Shown: positions 21,308 through 35,600, counted from the stretch's first letter. The stretch is 64,000 bases of DNA from Mortierella alpina (GCA_029449245.1 JANATF010000002.1:1922001-1986000), one strand, 5' to 3'. A program made the numbers and translations. Notes: a model not told the origin generated them from the letters alone.

Positions 21308-22706
21308 CTACAGGTGAGTGGCATCCTTGCCAGTCAGCAACTTGTATGCCTCTTGATACTTGGCCATGGTGTTGATGATAACATCCTCGGGAAGCGTGAT
21401 CCCGGCACTCCTGTCGAATCCGATCGAGTCAAGGTAGTTGCGGAGGTATTGCTTATCGAAGCTATTGAGTTTTCAGAGTAAAAAAAAGGAAACCAGTCAA
21501 TCGAAAGGCCCATCCCCTAGGTTCCCGTGGTCTCTCATACAATAATCATTGTCCGTCATGTACCTGTCCTGACCGGTCCCAATCTGGTAGGTGGCAGCTG
21601 GCCAGAAACGCGAAGAATCTACAGACGGTAATAGCGATAGCTCGTCAGTCATACATCCAATCGGTCGCCACAGGCCTCTACAACGATAACAAAGCGATTG
21701 CCGTTCCCAGAAGCTTACCGGGGGTCAGAACCTCGTCGATCAGGTAGAGGGTGTCATTCTCGTCGACACCAAACTCAAACTTGGTATCGGCAATGATAAT
21801 ACCGCGTTCAAGCGCGTAATCACGGGCTTTTGTGTAAAGCTCAAGAGAGATCCTTGCCATATCAGCAGCGTGCTTCTCGCCAATAATGCCAGCAGCCTTA
21901 CTGGGATGAATGTTCTCGTCGTGGTCACCGATCTCGGCCTTGGTGCTGGGCGTCCACAATGGCTCTGGGAAAGCCTGGCTCTCCTGCATACCCTCGGGCA
22001 GAGCAATGTCGCACACTGTTCCCTTCTTCTTGTACTCTGACCATGCGGAGCCTAACAGAGATATGGAGGCATTAGAAAATGTGCAGAAAGATGAGGCTCT
22101 AGGTGTCGCTCATCAGCTTTAGACAGCAGCGTTGAGACTTTGCAACCCTCTGGATAATGAGCTTTTTGATGACACTAACCAGTGATGTATCCTCTAACGA
22201 TCGATTCAATAGGAAGCACACGCAAACTCTTGACAAGCATAGACCGTCCCTCGAGCTGATTGCGGTACTGCTGGACTTTAGCGGGCATCTCCTCAAAGTT
22301 GGCAGTGATCAAATGGTTGGGCAGGACATCCTTGAGGAAAGAGAACCAGAAGATACTGATCTCCGTGAGAAGCTTGCCCTTGTTGGTGATTCCCTATGAG
22401 TTGCAGGTATCCGTTCATTGTTTAGGTAGGGTGAGCAGATAAAAAGACAGTGTACAGAGAGAGAGAGTGAGAGTGAGAGAGAGTGAGCGTGTGAGTCACA
22501 TTGCATACGGGAGAATGACCAGACGTGATCGAGCTCGAAAGCTCATTTTCTAATCCACATACGTTGTTCATGATCACATCATAGGCACTGATCCTGTCGG
22601 TCGCAACAAAGAGAAGCGAGTTGGCATCGACTCTGTAGAGATCGCGCACTTTTCCGCGCGCAATCAGTTCAAGATCCGGACAGGTTGTGGTGACGACGGC
22701 GGCCAT
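21308..22706 (-). CDS. ADE1: SAICAR synthetase (299 aa)
   Basis: Five exons: 22706-22563, 22393-22180, 22051-21719, 21618-21564 and 21461-21308 (300 codons). The enzyme joins CAIR with aspartate using ATP to make SAICAR, step seven of purine synthesis in the cytosol. Conserved parts in order: GKVRDLY (residues 18-24), the ATP-binding start; ATDRISAYD (35-43); the family signature around [13 protein letters not shown] (exon 2 end); [21 protein letters not shown], the second signature; and [14 protein letters not shown] followed by [10 protein letters not shown]. Length is the same as fungal monofunctional Ade1. The gene is divergent from an aldo/keto reductase with 509 bp between. Confidence 0.97.
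22459..22496. repeat. (GA)n-rich microsatellite in ADE1 intron 1
   Basis: A run of GAGAGAGAGTGAGAG units inside the first ADE1 intron. On the transcribed strand it is a CT-rich tract. Confidence 0.75.
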
Positions 22707-23215
22707 GGTGTAGAGCGGAAGGGCGAGGAGCGGGGAGTAAGTTTGGGGTGAGCGGTGAAGGAAATAAAAGTGAAAGGAAGAGAGGAAAAGGAAATCACAA
22801 AAATGCGGGGATGGGAAAAAGATAAAGAAACTGGCTGAGATTCGATTGTGCTATAGCGGCGTTCAACCACTCCAGCAACTGTAGAAGCGGCCTGCAGCTC
22901 AGTCAATGAAGTCAATGACTAGATCGACGCGACGATGCGCTGTCTACGGGAGTCTTGGCCACTACGAGAGATAGAGAGAGAGTCGATCGATCTTTTTGTG
23001 CACGAGGATGGGACACAGCGATCGAGACCGAACAAGCGCACTTCAGAGCACTCGGCTCGCTTCATATTTTTTTTTTCTCAAGTGCTCAACTTTTGCCTCT
23101 TGCCTCTCTGTTTCTTCTCTTCTCTCCCTTCTCTCATTCCTTTTGCGACCGAATTCGCACAGCCCCCCCCCCCCCTACAGGACTCTCTGCCGTACTCTAG
23201 TACTACCTCTACAGC
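22707..23215. promoter_or_regulatory. Divergent promoter region ADE1 / aldo-keto reductase
   Basis: 509 bp without a gene. The right half is pyrimidine-rich, with a run of 13 cytosines (23163-23175) followed by TACAG, which could be a 5' UTR intron acceptor for the reductase gene. Confidence 0.55.
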
Positions 23216-24824
23216 ATGAAGGACACTATTGACAGCCCCATTAACAAAACTCTGACCGCTCTGGACAGATATGTGCTCCTGGGAAAATCCGGACTTCGAG
23301 TCAGCCCCTTGTCACTTGGAACTATGGTGAAGTACCAAACTGCAACACTCATTTCAATTGTCTACAGATGCACGGGTACTATCTAATCATTGTCAACAAC
23401 ATTTACCCTCTAGACCTTCGGCGAGGAGTGGGTAAGGATAGGCTGGCGGATCTACGTAGTCGCATTGCCGATCCGTGTCTGAAAATAACCACGATGATTT
23501 GAACTCGCTCCGCGGACGTAGGGCTTTGGCAGCAACAAGGAAGCCTGCAAAAAGATCTTTGACACTTACTATGAAAGTGGAGGCAACTTTTACGATACTG
23601 GTACGCGACTGTAGCCGTTGACACTGAGCCATGACCTGCACATTCTATTTACAACCGCTGGCGCTCATAACCATGCCTATCTGATATTACTTTAGCCAAC
23701 ATCTATACCAATGGAGACTCGGAGCGGTTCCTTGGCGAGTATATGGCTGATAAGAGGAGCGAGTGCGTGATTGCTACAAAGTACTCGAGTATGTTGCAGC
23801 TTTACTTCAGTGTCGCTCTTCTGCACCTCGATATGCAATGGAGTGACAGTTGCACTGACGGATGTACACTTTGAAACACTACGATGCTAGTCAACCCTTC
23901 GACGACCGAGGCCATGGCAGGAAGATTCAATCGTCCTAATCCAAATGCGGGCGGCAACCACCGAAAGAACATGGTCGAGTCACTCGATGCCAGCTTGAAG
24001 CGTTTGGGAACTGGATACGTCGATATACTTTACGTTCATCTGTGGGAGTACCGAACACCTATCCAAGAGGTCATGCGTGCTCTCGACGATGTTGTTCGAG
24101 CTGGCAAGGCTCTTTATGTCGCTGTGAGCGATACTCCGAGCTGGGTGGTATCTTGTAAGTCTTCTTCTTCTTGCTGCCATCGCAGCGATGATCCCATTTA
24201 TTTACTTCTATCCTTTGTGTGATATATCTTCAATGGTGAACAATAGCGGCCAACACCATGGCGGATCTCCGCAGCCTTACACCATTCATTGGCTTCCAAA
24301 CTCGCTACAATCTGTTGAACCGCTCGCTTGAATCGGATATTCAACCCATGTGTGCTGATATGGGGCTAGGTATCATCCCTTGGTCCATTCTCGCGGAGGG
24401 CTTTCTATCTGGAAAGCACTCCAAGAACATGCAGAACAGCTCCAGCAAGCGACAGGGCTTTGTGAAAGGTCATTTCAAGGACGACAAAAACTGGCAAATT
24501 CTGGACGAGGTCAAGGCCATCGCCAAGGAATGCAATAGAACGCCGGCTCAGGTGGCTATCAACTGGATGTTGCAGAAGCCAGGAATCACGTCTCCTTTGA
24601 TTGGAGCGCGCACTTTGGAACAGTTAGAGGACAATCTTGGCGCATTGGAATTCACACTTTCCGAGGAACAAATGGCTCGGCTTGATCTTGTCAGCAACCC
24701 CAAGGAGTGGCCGTTCCCGCAGGATGTTGCAAGGAACCTGGAGAGGTTTACAGGCCTTGGGCTCGAAATTGAGATGCCTCGGCAGTTCCACGCGTTGCAA
24801 AAGCTACGAACCAGCAAGATTTAA
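23216..24824 (+). CDS. Aldo/keto reductase, aryl-alcohol-dehydrogenase-like (380 aa)
   Basis: Six exons: 23216-23326, 23414-23431 (18 nt), 23522-23600, 23696-23788, 23891-24154 and 24247-24824, together 381 codons in phase. It is an NADPH-dependent carbonyl reductase of the AKR superfamily with a TIM-barrel fold. Catalytic tetrad residues are visible in order: Asp and Tyr in NFYDTANIYTNGDSE, Lys in IATKYS, and His in YVHLWEY. The cofactor-binding end has IIPWSILAEGFLSGK and, further on, SPLIGARTLEQLEDN. The family resembles fungal aryl-alcohol and norsolorinic-acid-type reductases; the substrate cannot be inferred. The six-codon second exon restores the conserved LGTMTFGEEWGFGS join, which supports it. 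Confidence 0.93.
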
Positions 24825-25004
24825 GAGACAGTCTGACGAGTACAAGGGAGGTGACAACCATAAAGGCGATCTTTTTTATTCGGGTTTACAACTTGGAAAG
24901 AGGGTATATGCCCCAAGGATAGAGACCTTCTGTCGATCCACCACTCTCTACATATAGCCCGATTGAGTCAAGTGGACGTAATGCATAAACGCAATGCTCT
25001 TATT

Positions 25005-25406
25005 TTACAACAGTGCAGGTGCGGGTGCCGGTGCGGGTACCTCCACGGGGTCGAAAACAACTGTGGCATCACTCTCAGCTAGTGCTTTGACACAGAGTGT
25101 GGGCGTAGGCTTGCACTCTGGAACGGAAGTGATGGTCACGTATTTGATGCAGCACCTGTTCTTGTGTTTGCCGTGTTTGCCATGCTTGCCGTGCTTGCCG
25201 TGCTTGTGGTGCTTTTTATGCTTGAACCACATCGCGTCCTGACCCTCACTCGTTAAAGTAGGTGTTAGACCGTCGGCGGCTACAGGTGCCTCTGGTGCAG
25301 CAACCTCTGGAGCTACTGGTGCCTCGGCATGAAGCGCCTCCTGTGCAGAGACTGAGGAGGCGATAGCCACAGTGGCGATCAACAGGATGCTGAAAAGATT
25401 CTTCAT
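25005..25406 (-). CDS. Small secreted His/Lys-repeat protein (133 aa)
   Basis: A single exon with a signal peptide (residues 1-21, ending SVSA), an Ala/Pro/Glu-rich spacer (22-45), then a run from 63 to 81 built of H-G-K repeats with nine histidines. Four cysteines (85, 86, 98, 105) follow, and an Ala/Pro tail. Histidine clusters of this kind can bind Cu, Zn or Ni. That role, or an antimicrobial or wall-binding role of the strongly basic segment, is inference. I recognise no family. The gene has a TATA-like box on its strand about 155 bp upstream and is divergent from the secreted C2 gene, separated by 892 bp. Confidence 0.8.
   Translation of the reverse strand: MKNLFSILLIATVAIASSVSAQEALHAEAPVAPEVAAPEAPVAADGLTPTLTSEGQDAMWFKHKKHHKHGKHGKHGKHGKHKNRCCIKYVTITSVPECKPTPTLCVKALAESDATVVFDPVEVPAPAPAPALL
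25160..25215. repeat. 9-bp tandem repeats encoding H-G-K units
   Basis: Four to five imperfect copies of a 9-bp unit (CTTGCCGTG on the plus strand) code for the histidine-rich run of the secreted protein. Copy number is likely to vary between strains. Confidence 0.8.
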
Positions 25407-26298
25407 TGTAAAGTGGGGGCTATGGGTAGGAAGGGTGGTGAAAAGTAAAGCCTTGTATGGACTGGACAGTGATGGCGCGAGGGATAGGAAGGTGCAGACA
25501 ACGCAAGTCAGAGCGGGAAGGAAAAAAATGGATAGGGGGGACGACGCATTGCCAAGGTTTAAATACCCAGACTGTAAGATTACTCGCTATGCCACTTTGG
25601 CGGGATCTCGTTCTGGTCAGTCCTAGAACGTTTGAAGGCGATCAAAATTCCCTTGCACCTACATAAAGTACGAGGCGATAGCAATAGTTATACTAAGAAA
25701 AGGAGTTGAAAAGGACGCTAAGAAGACGACCCCGAGAAAGCAAGAGGAGGAGATGGACAGAATCTCCATCCCCTTTTCATCGTAGCCAAGAATGAACAAG
25801 GGCAGTCAGGAATAATCACGATCGCTTTTCCCCCCAGTCCAATTCGTTCAAGAGGAACGGATATATAGGGGGGCTATCATTCCGTTTCCTAGTCGAGTAG
25901 AAGGAATGCCACGGATCGACAGGATACGGCGCGCGCACAGAAAAACAAAAAATAACGATGGATCTATTCCTGCATGGGTGCATTGTCTGCACAGTGAGGA
26001 TATCTGTAGGACAGTCGCGAGCACGCGAGTGAATAAGAAAAACAATCTTTCGTGGCATATGCGGGTATTTTTGATCTCCAAGACAGGACCTCAGTGTCCC
26101 GTCTCAATTCTTTCAGCTCAAGTTGAGGAGCAGGCGGCCCAGGATCTATAAGACCGGGGCCCCGCTACAAATGTCTCATCGCGCATGAAGGTAGTAGAAC
26201 CTTTCAGTTCGAGAAGCCTGCCTGGTATAAAAGAGAGGATCGCTTGTGAAGGATGTAGCGACGACTCTGAACCTCATCTTCAAACAACAAGCATCATC
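25407..26298. promoter_or_regulatory. Divergent promoter region of two secreted-protein genes
   Basis: 892 bp with no credible gene between two divergent starts. A TATTTAAA-like element for the minus gene lies around 25557-25565 and a TATAAAA element for the plus gene at 26226. Confidence 0.6.
26226..26232 (+). promoter_or_regulatory. TATA box of the secreted C2 gene
   Basis: TATAAAA lies 73 bases before the ATG at 26299, a spacing that fits a short 5' leader. Confidence 0.7.
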
Positions 26299-26799
26299 AT
26301 GAAGTTCCTTACTCTTTCCGCTTTGTTGCTTGCACCCATTTCTTTGTTTGCCTCTGCGGAGCATTGCATCGATCTCGACTCCGAGACACCGAGCGGTCCC
26401 AAGATTGCTCGCTCTAACAAGAAAGGCAGTCTCTATGTCAAGCTAAACAGTGCCAGCAACTTGCGCGACAAGGATCTCTTTGGTAAATCGGACCCTTACA
26501 TCGAGATGTGGCTCGAGAGCAAGTACAAATCGCGCTCCAAGGACACCAAGGGACTGAATCCCGTCTTCAACGAGACCTTTAGCTTCTATGTTCGGCCCGG
26601 CCAAGACAAACTGTACGTCCGAGCTGTGGATAAAGACACTTTCAGGGACGATAAGATCGGTCAGGCCACCATCCCTTTGAGCGACGTCTTTAGCAGTGGG
26701 CACGAAGGACCCAAGGACTATGACCTCCCCAAATGGTTCGGCTTACGAAGTAGCGGACGCCTCAACATGCAAATGCGATTCATTGAGGACAATTCGTGA
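26299..26799 (+). CDS. Secreted C2-domain protein (166 aa)
   Basis: A single exon. A signal peptide (residues 1-20, ending FASA) precedes one C2 domain (about 43-160), a calcium-dependent phospholipid-binding fold. The strand-loop pattern is clear: GSLYVKLNSASNL, then Asp59 and Asp65 (KDLFGKSDPYIEM) as loop 1 calcium ligands, GLNPVFNETFSF, and DKDTFRDDKIG with Asp111, Asp113 and Asp117 or 118 as loop 3 ligands. All the main ligands seem present, so calcium binding is likely. C2 domains are usually cytosolic. A stand-alone C2 domain with a leader and no membrane anchor or catalytic domain is unusual and points to an extracellular or vacuolar lipid target. Why the start: first ATG, directly giving the leader. 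Confidence 0.9.
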   Translation: MKFLTLSALLLAPISLFASAEHCIDLDSETPSGPKIARSNKKGSLYVKLNSASNLRDKDLFGKSDPYIEMWLESKYKSRSKDTKGLNPVFNETFSFYVRPGQDKLYVRAVDKDTFRDDKIGQATIPLSDVFSSGHEGPKDYDLPKWFGLRSSGRLNMQMRFIEDNS

Positions 26800-27658
26800 T
26801 AGCTCCTTGGACTTGCTACTACAAGGTAGCGCTGACTGTAAATGAAAACATAGATTCACGTATCGAACATAGTAAATAATAAGACTTCCCCTCCCCTGCC
26901 ACCATGATGCTCTCCCTTTCTGCCACATGTACCTCCCAAGTTCTGCCCGCTTGAATGTTTGGTTCGATCGCTGTAGTTTTAATATTTTTTTTCTACTGGC
27001 AGGCCTCATTTGTCCCACACAAGCCGTATCTATCACACATAGAGCTCTCGTCCATGATAGGCGTGGCAGATGCCTTTTCCTCCAACGGGGACCTGAAGGG
27101 AATCTCCGGCGAGAGAACTGAGCATGAAGACGTCACCCAGAAGATCCTTGTTGACGTCTTGTTGCTCCTGCGCGTCTACATTAAGTCGACGCGCAAGTCT
27201 ATCCTCCTTTCTATTCTGTTACGCGAGCGACAACTGCCACGCCAATGTCTCCCCGTCCGCACCTCGCAACAACAATAAAAAGGCACAAAAGCGCAAGGCC
27301 AGGATTTAATACAGACCCTCTCGAGGCGGGCAAGGTTGACTCAACCCGAGACTAGCGCGGTGGCCACGTTAGGAGGAAGGACTCGCTTGGTAGAACTGGC
27401 GACCATTATCGATGAGATCCTGGCGAAAAGAGTTCTCCACCTCCAAAACTGATTATATCGGTGATCCAGGACTACGTTGTTCTCACTGTAGCGGCAGATC
27501 ACTGCGAGAGACTCGGCAAGGTGACAGCACGCATTGCCGACCCCTTTCAGTGCCCCCTGGAATCGAACACAAGTCACAACAATTATAGACTGCTATGTAG
27601 TTTCGCCAGTCTGGATTCCTCACGACCAACGTCTTCCTCTCCATTACCCGCCGCACCG
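26800..27658. other. Intergenic region before ATE1
   Basis: 859 bp with no gene I can support. It contains an inverted repeat (8-bp arms TGCGCGTC at 27169-27176 and 27188-27195, loop 11) of unknown meaning. Confidence 0.5.
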
Positions 27659-30181
<2,523 letters not shown>

Positions 30182-30323
30182 ATATTGCCATCCACTCTAG
30201 CTGTTTGAAAGCTCGCCTGGCCAACTATTGCTTTAACGGAAGAAAAAAAAACAGAGGAACAGAAATAATCGGAGGATGGCCTGACGTGTGAAAGGAAGGC
30301 TTTCACTTTACAAGGCTCCTCGT

Positions 30324-31978
30324 TCAAACTTGGCCGGTCAGCGTAGGTTCCTCCACAATCTCGTCGTCAACTAAGTAGATAAACAGGTGCAACATCATCA
30401 AGGTCAGTCACAGGTCAATCTTTTGCAGGCCTAAGAGCGAGAGGGCACACAGATCATCTTGTTCTTTTTACCTTGGCGACGGAAAATTGTAATCTCCTGT
30501 TGCTTAAAGTACCGTCTATTCTCTTCATCCACCAATACCAAGTTCAAATAATAGCGGGCCGAGAACTTCATGTTGACTGGAGTGAGGATAAGAAAAGCAA
30601 AGGGTGCGACTCGCTGGTGAGTTCGAAATTTCAAAATGACGATCGATGCAGCATCCAAAGACACGCCCATTCAGTTACCATCGCGGAAGGTGGGTGTAAG
30701 TTCGAACCCTCCCAAAAAGAGGCGAATGGGGATGGTCTCACCACGCACGGGAGCGCCATCCATGATCTCAAACTTTGTGATCGTTTCGCTCTCATTGTAT
30801 TGGTTTGGCGGTGCTCCTGTAGTCTCCCGTCGGATGATGGATAGTTCCATGTACTTGATCTTGATGCGGACCAAGAGGAAGTAAATCTTGCCCACGATTA
30901 CATCCTTCAAATGATATCTAAAGCGCAATTATCAGTGTTAAAACACAGCTGCAGTCGATGGCTTCCCTAAACACCTTGAGTCATCAAAGAACTGGATGGT
31001 CGTACCTAGATTTGTTGTATTCAAACTCGATGTGAAGAGCGTCCTCGATACCCACCTCCATCTTGATAGAATTGTTGCCATCTGCAGGCATAACGTATGA
31101 GTGCACCCAGATGTCCTGCTCCTTGACCACATCTGCCAAGCGGCGCTGGATGGTGACTCGCACAAAGTATCTGTTATGGGACGACAGTTGGTTAGGCTGA
31201 GTTGTGCATAGCATCAGCAGGGAATAAGACTTGACAATTGGCAGGAGGCATACCTCAGCTTGACGTTAATGCCATGGTAACTCTCGTACTGCTTTTCCAC
31301 GTTCTTGAAATCAAAGTCGAACGTGGTGTTGTTGCGCAGCTCTCCTGGCATGGCTAACTCCTGCTGCATCGTCCGGAACTCATAATTGTGTCCTCGGGCG
31401 TAAAAGAGCTCTGGTGGGGAGTCAGTAAGAAGGTATCGGCCGAACATTGCGCACACGTCAACAAATACTTGGCATTCCTTACCTATGCTCCCGACAAACT
31501 CGACCTTGATGCCATTGTGTTCGACTCGTTTGCCGTCTCTGACTCTGATATTAATCTAAGGAAGGCAAAGGTCATGGTCTAGGCTTAGCAACTAGCGGAG
31601 CATTAAAAACCCCCGCTCCACCATGGGTGCAGGCATATGACACGATAGGTTCGCCTACCTTTCCTGCCACAGTCTCCCCGTCAAAGTAGAGTGGGAACTT
31701 TTCGCGTCTGTCCTTGTCGACCTTGGCTTCGATCATCTTGCGCTTATCTTCGTCGCGGAAGCGGACATCGATATCAATAGGCGCCGAGAGGCCAAAAAGG
31801 TTCTATCAGGAGGAGAGCATTCAAATCGATGGTGTCAATGTTCTTGGCTAATAATTCCTTAGGGTGCATTTCCTTACGGGGGAAGACATGGATGGGCAAA
31901 CAATGGCAGCTTGTGTCTTTTTCTCCCTTTCTCTGCTCTCTCGCTCGCTCGCATACTTACGCTCACAGCCAGGACCAT
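30324..31978 (-). CDS. VPS26: Retromer subunit Vps26 (315 aa)
   Basis: Eight exons: 31978-31961, 31802-31659, 31555-31483, 31410-31254, 31170-31006, 30917-30679, 30576-30472 and 30370-30324 (316 codons, phases match). Vps26 is the arrestin-fold subunit of retromer, which recycles receptors from endosome to Golgi. Seen in order: an I-D-I-D-V-R-F strand, REKFPLYFDGETVAGK, VEHNGIKVEFVGSI, LFYARGHNYEF, YFVRVTIQRRL, DVIVGKIYFLLVRIKIKYMEL, ETIPIRLFLGGFELTPTFRD and ARYYLNLVLVDEENRRYFKQQEI. Length is normal. The first exon holds only six codons (MVLAVS); its ATG is the first upstream one in a suitable splice context. The gene converges on ATE1 (142 bp apart) and is divergent from the Pff1-type protease. 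Confidence 0.95.
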
Positions 31979-32605
31979 GGTGCAGGGGAGGTGGATGGGT
32001 GGAGAGGTGGGGGCGTCGACAGCGTGGCTGGAGAGTCAAGGCGATGCAGAGGCGAGAGGCAATGGGGGAAAGGCGAAATAGTCAGCGAGAGGGACCGCCA
32101 GTGGCGGGGATAAAAATCGACAGCGGCCCGATCGCATGGGCTGCAACAGCTTGGCCAGTTCCTCGAGCGCGCACAGGCGAGCAAAGCAAATGAAACGCTC
32201 CACTTGTCGTGGTCTCTTTTTTTTTTTTTCTTGCTTCCTGTCCGCTTCCTGTCCTCGTCGTCTCGTTCTCTTTCTCCCCGAGCACTCACACGCACACGAC
32301 ACGACGCGACACGACACGGCCTCTTTTGCTCGTCCATCCCATTGCTGCTCCTCTCGTTCCCAGTCCTCCTTTGCTGTCACTGCAATTCACGAGCCTCGCT
32401 CTTGCATGGTAAGCTTTCTCTCGTCCCGTCCACACATGCATACATTCATTCTCCTGCTGTGGAACCGCAATTCGCTCGACTGCTCCTGACAATACTCCCA
32501 CGCACTCTTGTCGTAATCCCTTGCTCCCTTTCAACACCCTCCTGCGCCTTCGTTCGTTGCCTGCAGTCTACTCTTCATAACCGCAAGATAAGCAAGAACA
32601 GAGAA
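31979..32605. promoter_or_regulatory. Divergent promoter region VPS26 / PFF1-type gene
   Basis: 627 bp with no credible gene. It is pyrimidine-rich on the plus strand from about 32205, including a T run at 32219-32231 and an ACACGACACGACGCGACACGACACG stretch near 32290-32320. A long frame in phase with the protease runs through here but looks non-coding. Confidence 0.6.
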
Positions 32606-35600
32606 ATGGCACAGAAACAGGGTGACGCGGACAACCTTGACCGGCGGTATGAGGACGGCGAGCCCACAGAAGAATCGCCACTGCTTCAGAGCACTGCTAT
32701 TGGACCAACGTCCTCTTCCGACTCCTCATGGAAGGACGGCCGCAGGTCTGCAACAAGCATTCTTAACCAGGGTTCCTGGCGCCGCATGACTGGCGTGCTG
32801 TTGCTCATGGTCGTGTCCTATCTCGTCATCGGCAGCATCGTCAGCTACAAGCGTCTTTCACTTCCGGCTCCGAAATCCGTCGCGGACGCGGTCGCTCCGG
32901 GTGACTTTTCAGCAGAGTGGGCTTGGCAGCACCTGGAACAGATTGCTCAGAGGCCGCATCCAATTAATTCACGCGACAACCTGCGGATTCGCGAGTATCT
33001 CATCCAAACTATTCGGAAGCTGCAGGAAGAGGCTAAAGATCTGAACCGGACGGTTGAGTTGGGTGAGGATCATGTCAAGATAACGCTGACCAAGAGCTAT
33101 ATGAGCAACACGACCCGGCTCGAGTTTTACGAGTCCTCGAATGTGATTGTACGCGTCGTTGGCACGGAGGGCCGCGCTGAAGGCGGTTCGAATGGCTATC
33201 CCGAGGCCGTAGTAGTCGATGCTCACTATGGTAAGTTGCCTGGCTCTTGAGGTGGCCGCGTTACGTCGCCTAAAGAGGCCCGCAATGCGATCAGTCATCG
33301 CAGTTGTTCTCCGGAGAAAACACTGCCGACTTTCGAGCCCATTCCAGGCATACTGTTTAAGCTTTTTCGTTAGTGTTTTTGAGGCAACCTTATTACAACA
33401 GGTGTTCCCTTCATTAACAATATTCTTTTTCTTCGACACTCTACTCTCTACTAGACTCTGTCTTGATCGGACACGGTGCCACAGACGACGGCATCGGAGT
33501 ATCTGTTTGCCTTGAGGTGGGTATTCGCCCGAGACGACACGAACGAAACTGGCAAGTCGATCGTAATCTGTTAACCAGGATCTGACGTGTATAACCCTTT
33601 TCTTCCTGCTACAGATGATTCGCAACCTCATCCACCATCCCGTCAAGCACAACGTTCTCTTTAACATCAACAACGGCGAGGAAGTCGGCCTCTACGGTGC
33701 CGCAGCCTTTATGAAACACCCTTGGGCCAAGGATGTCAAAGCATTCGTCAATCTTGGTATGCACGCGTCTATTATCAAACTTTAAGCGCGAGTCTGGATC
33801 AAAAAAAGGAGAAACTTATCGCGTCGCGTACTGGGCGTTGATACATTTTCTTTGTCCTTTCTAGAGGGCGCTGGTGCTGGCGGGCGTGCATTGCTCTTCC
33901 GTGCAAGCAACAAAGCTCTTGCCAAGCACTACAGCAGCATTGGAAACTCTCCTCACGCCAATGTCTTTGGCAATGACATTTTCAAACTCGGTCTCATCAA
34001 AAGGTAACGCGTTTATATCGCCAACTTAGGGTCTAGGCGCTTGACCGCAAGTGAACTAATACGTGCGATCCCACTGTTGTTCCTTGTGTTAGTGGCACTG
34101 ACTTTTCAGTATACACAGACTACAAGATCCCGGGCCTGGACATTGCATTTTACAGTCGCAGGGCCTTCTACCATACCTTGCATGACGACATTGAGCACAC
34201 CTCCAAGGGCTCAGTGCAGCACATGGGCAACACAGGACTGGCTGCAGTGAGAAGCATCGCGGATTCCGACTATTTGATCACTCCTAAACAGATTTTCAGC
34301 TCAGAGTCCAGCATTTACTACGACGTTGCAGGACTTTTCATGTTGGTCTACTCTTTCAACACATACTTGACTCTCAACTACAACCTTCTTATCGTCGTGC
34401 CAGTTTTTATCGCCTGGACCATATATACCGCCCGTGAACATGGTCTGACACCTTTCGCCATTTTAAGAGGTTATCTCGCTCTATTGCTCAGCTTTGGAGT
34501 GTCCGCAGGGACCTTGATCGGCTCTGCCGCTCTACTGGACAAGATCAATCCTATGCTTGTCTATGGGGAGCACTGGATAGGATTTATGTTCTTTGTCTCT
34601 CTATCCTGCACCACCATTATCCTTGTCCAATGGGCCTGGGTCTGGCTTGAGTTCTGGTTGAAGGGAGACATGGGCCCGCTGGAGATTACGCTCCAGCGCA
34701 TCCGCGTTGACTCGGAGCAGGTCGCCAATGTCAGTATAGTGCTCTTCTGGTGGACTCTTCTGATTGGAGCCACGGTTGTGGGCCGCACCAAGGAAATTGG
34801 ACTTTTTTACTTTGTGACATGGTTCACCGCGACTTCTATGATTTCGGCTTACTTCGCGGTCTATCCCAAGCGACGGGGCACGCCCTGGACATTGGCACGT
34901 CTTTGGATCAACTTTATACCTCTCATGATGGTCCTGGATGTTGCCATCACGAATATGATCGCTCTCGGTCAAACGCTTGTTGACGGAACCCCCTCGTTTG
35001 CCAGTACGTCCTGTTGTGTCTACTATTCTCATGAGCTATACCGTCCATAATGTCTTTATGACCACTAACTTCATCCTTGATCATTATTGGATTAGTCATG
35101 GCCCTGTTTTCTTTATGTGCTCTGAACTGTGTGATGCCGTTGATCCCGACCATCCACCGCTCTGCCAACTTCAAGAAGATGAGCAAAGTGAGCGTGTTCT
35201 TGTCACTGGTGCTCTTCGTCACTGCGTGCGTTGTCTTCCCATATTCTGCAAAAGAAGCCCCCAACAAGCTAGTGTGGCGCCAGATCTATGATCTTGACCG
35301 CGACTCATCCTTTGTCACGGTCAAGACTATGAACCGCCTTGACGCCATTATGAAGCTTGTTCCTGAGGCGGAGAAGCGTGAGTGCGGTCCTGACCCTGCC
35401 AGTGGTGGCGTTCTCACACAATGCGTATATGAAGGCGCCGTCCCGACTCTGGTTCTTGAGTCCAAGAAATCGGGCAAGGAGATTATCAAGCATCATGTCT
35501 CGAAACCTGAGCATCACCGAGAGCCTGCCATTGGTGTGGAACTCGAAGCCGAGTCCAAGACTTTGCTCCGCACTGTGCACCTTCAGTGGACAGCTGAGGA

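Noticed and set aside
32204-32605. N-terminal extension of the M28 protease
   Set aside because: The sequence is low-complexity and Ser/Leu/Arg-rich, typical of a translated pyrimidine-rich leader. The protein starting at 32606 has the expected N-terminus.
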